DNA of 64,000 nt from Colius striatus. Its lineage: Eukaryota; Chordata; Aves; Coliiformes; Coliidae. The notes beneath the pieces were generated by a model, which did no database searches, was not told the origin of the DNA, and saw only the letters and a list, made by a program, of their open reading frames with translations. Each line of letters begins with the position of its first letter. The first letter of the stretch is position 1. The translations under genes and the position numbers were made by a program. Location of the stretch: positions 92,811,867 through 92,875,866 of the forward strand of contig NC_084760.1 in the NCBI RefSeq assembly GCF_028858725.1. The letters are read 5' to 3'. Positions 63,101-64,000 of the stretch are shown piece by piece.

Positions 63101-64000
63101 ACATTTATTTCCAACCTTATAATTAAGGCATTTATAAGATAAAGCCCCATTTTTGTATCCATACAATACACACCATGAGTTTTGTAGTAAACATTTGACT
63201 TGGTAAAAGCCAGCTATGAGCTTTCTCTGCAATTCTGGAAAGTACTTTTTACTTGAAATTAACACAATGCAGTTAAAGGCTTTTGTTTATAGCCTCAGCA
63301 CATTCAATGTGTAAAAATTTTGCCTATAAACAAGCATTTCCAGAAGCTATGTGTCTGGGTCTTATTGTTTTGCTCCTCAGACAGGAAAAGCATTGTATTG
63401 CAGGCATCCTCAGCAGCTGCTCTAGTGAGAGCAATTCTGAGATAAGGTCTTCAGCAGTCCTGCTTCTCACTGTAATTAGTCCTAAGATGCTGCAAATTAC
63501 CGAAGTTGACAAGGTGGCAAAATGCAGGTGTAAAACAAACAAAAAAGGGAAGGGAATGGAAAAGAAAGGGAAAAATAAGAAAGATTAAATGAAAAAAAAA
63601 AACCCAACCAAAACCAGAGACAAAGAAAAGCACTTCAAGCTTTATATTTAAAGCAGTATCCTTTGTTTTGTTACTTCTCTTCCCACCTCTTTATCCTTTT
63701 GCAAAGTAGCCAAACTTGCCTAACATCTGCATTAGTGGCAGAGGAGCAGAGCTGAGCTTTGATGTTGCAGGCTGGATTGATGTAGCTTTGCGTGGGAAGG
63801 CAAACCAACCATCAGCCATTTCTGCTGACTACATTTCATGCTCTGTGTGCAAGTGCATGGCTGCATGGTTCAGCAAGGGACATCAGAAGGGAAGAAGAAG
63901 CAGTGCTGTGTTGTTCCTAGAGCAGCAGCTCTGCAGCCACACCACAAACATACAGACATGTTTCCAACCTAAGGCTGGAGGGGCTTGGACTTGAGACCAT
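60136..64000. other. Non-coding, nothing recognised
   Basis: Unique sequence. A TATA-like TATATATAAAA occurs at about 61480 on the plus strand, without other promoter or exon support. In mammals the 3' end of ENAH lies on this side of LBR; I cannot recognise it here. Confidence 0.5.

Overview
The window reads as nuclear DNA of a bird. The interspersed repeats are almost all CR1 LINE 3' ends, in both orientations, with the bird-type tail of short ATTCTATGA-like units. There are two intact-looking solo retroviral LTRs of avian type, no mammalian SINEs, and one vertebrate gene of compact avian structure. Several CR1 copies are very similar to each other, which suggests a recently active subfamily. 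I would guess a neoavian bird, but the order cannot be set by eye.

The only gene I can assemble with confidence is the lamin B receptor gene, LBR, on the minus strand. It runs from a CpG-island promoter near 52.2 kb to a poly(A) site near 33.25 kb. One non-coding exon and thirteen coding exons were placed by hand, with AG/GT splice sites and matching phases throughout. They give a 1,824-nt reading frame of 607 residues plus stop. The protein has an N-terminal Tudor domain, an RS-rich hinge, and a multi-pass sterol C14-reductase (ERG24-type) domain with both family signatures. It is an inner nuclear membrane protein that ties lamin B and heterochromatin to the envelope and also acts in cholesterol synthesis.

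Layout: 1-33 kb is AT-rich and gene-poor, with eight CR1 fragments of 80 bp to about 700 bp plus two shorter tail remnants, two solo LTRs (934-1931 and 21810-22384, each with an exact 5-bp target duplication), and one unexplained open frame at 10.0-10.7 kb on the minus strand. 33.25-35.58 kb is the long LBR 3' UTR with tandem poly(A) signals. 35.58-47.6 kb holds the coding exons; intron 7 carries an old CR1 and intron 2 a TATCTATA-type AT repeat. 47.6-52.1 kb is intron 1. About 51.6-52.64 kb is the CpG island. 52.64-64 kb is again non-coding with four short CR1 fragments, a probable LTR fragment, and a perfect four-unit heat-shock element at 54471-54492, about 2.25 kb upstream of the LBR promoter.

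In mammals DNAH14 and ENAH flank LBR. I recognised no exon of either here, but small exons could have been missed by eye. I found no RNA gene, no CRISPR array, and no new multi-gene system.
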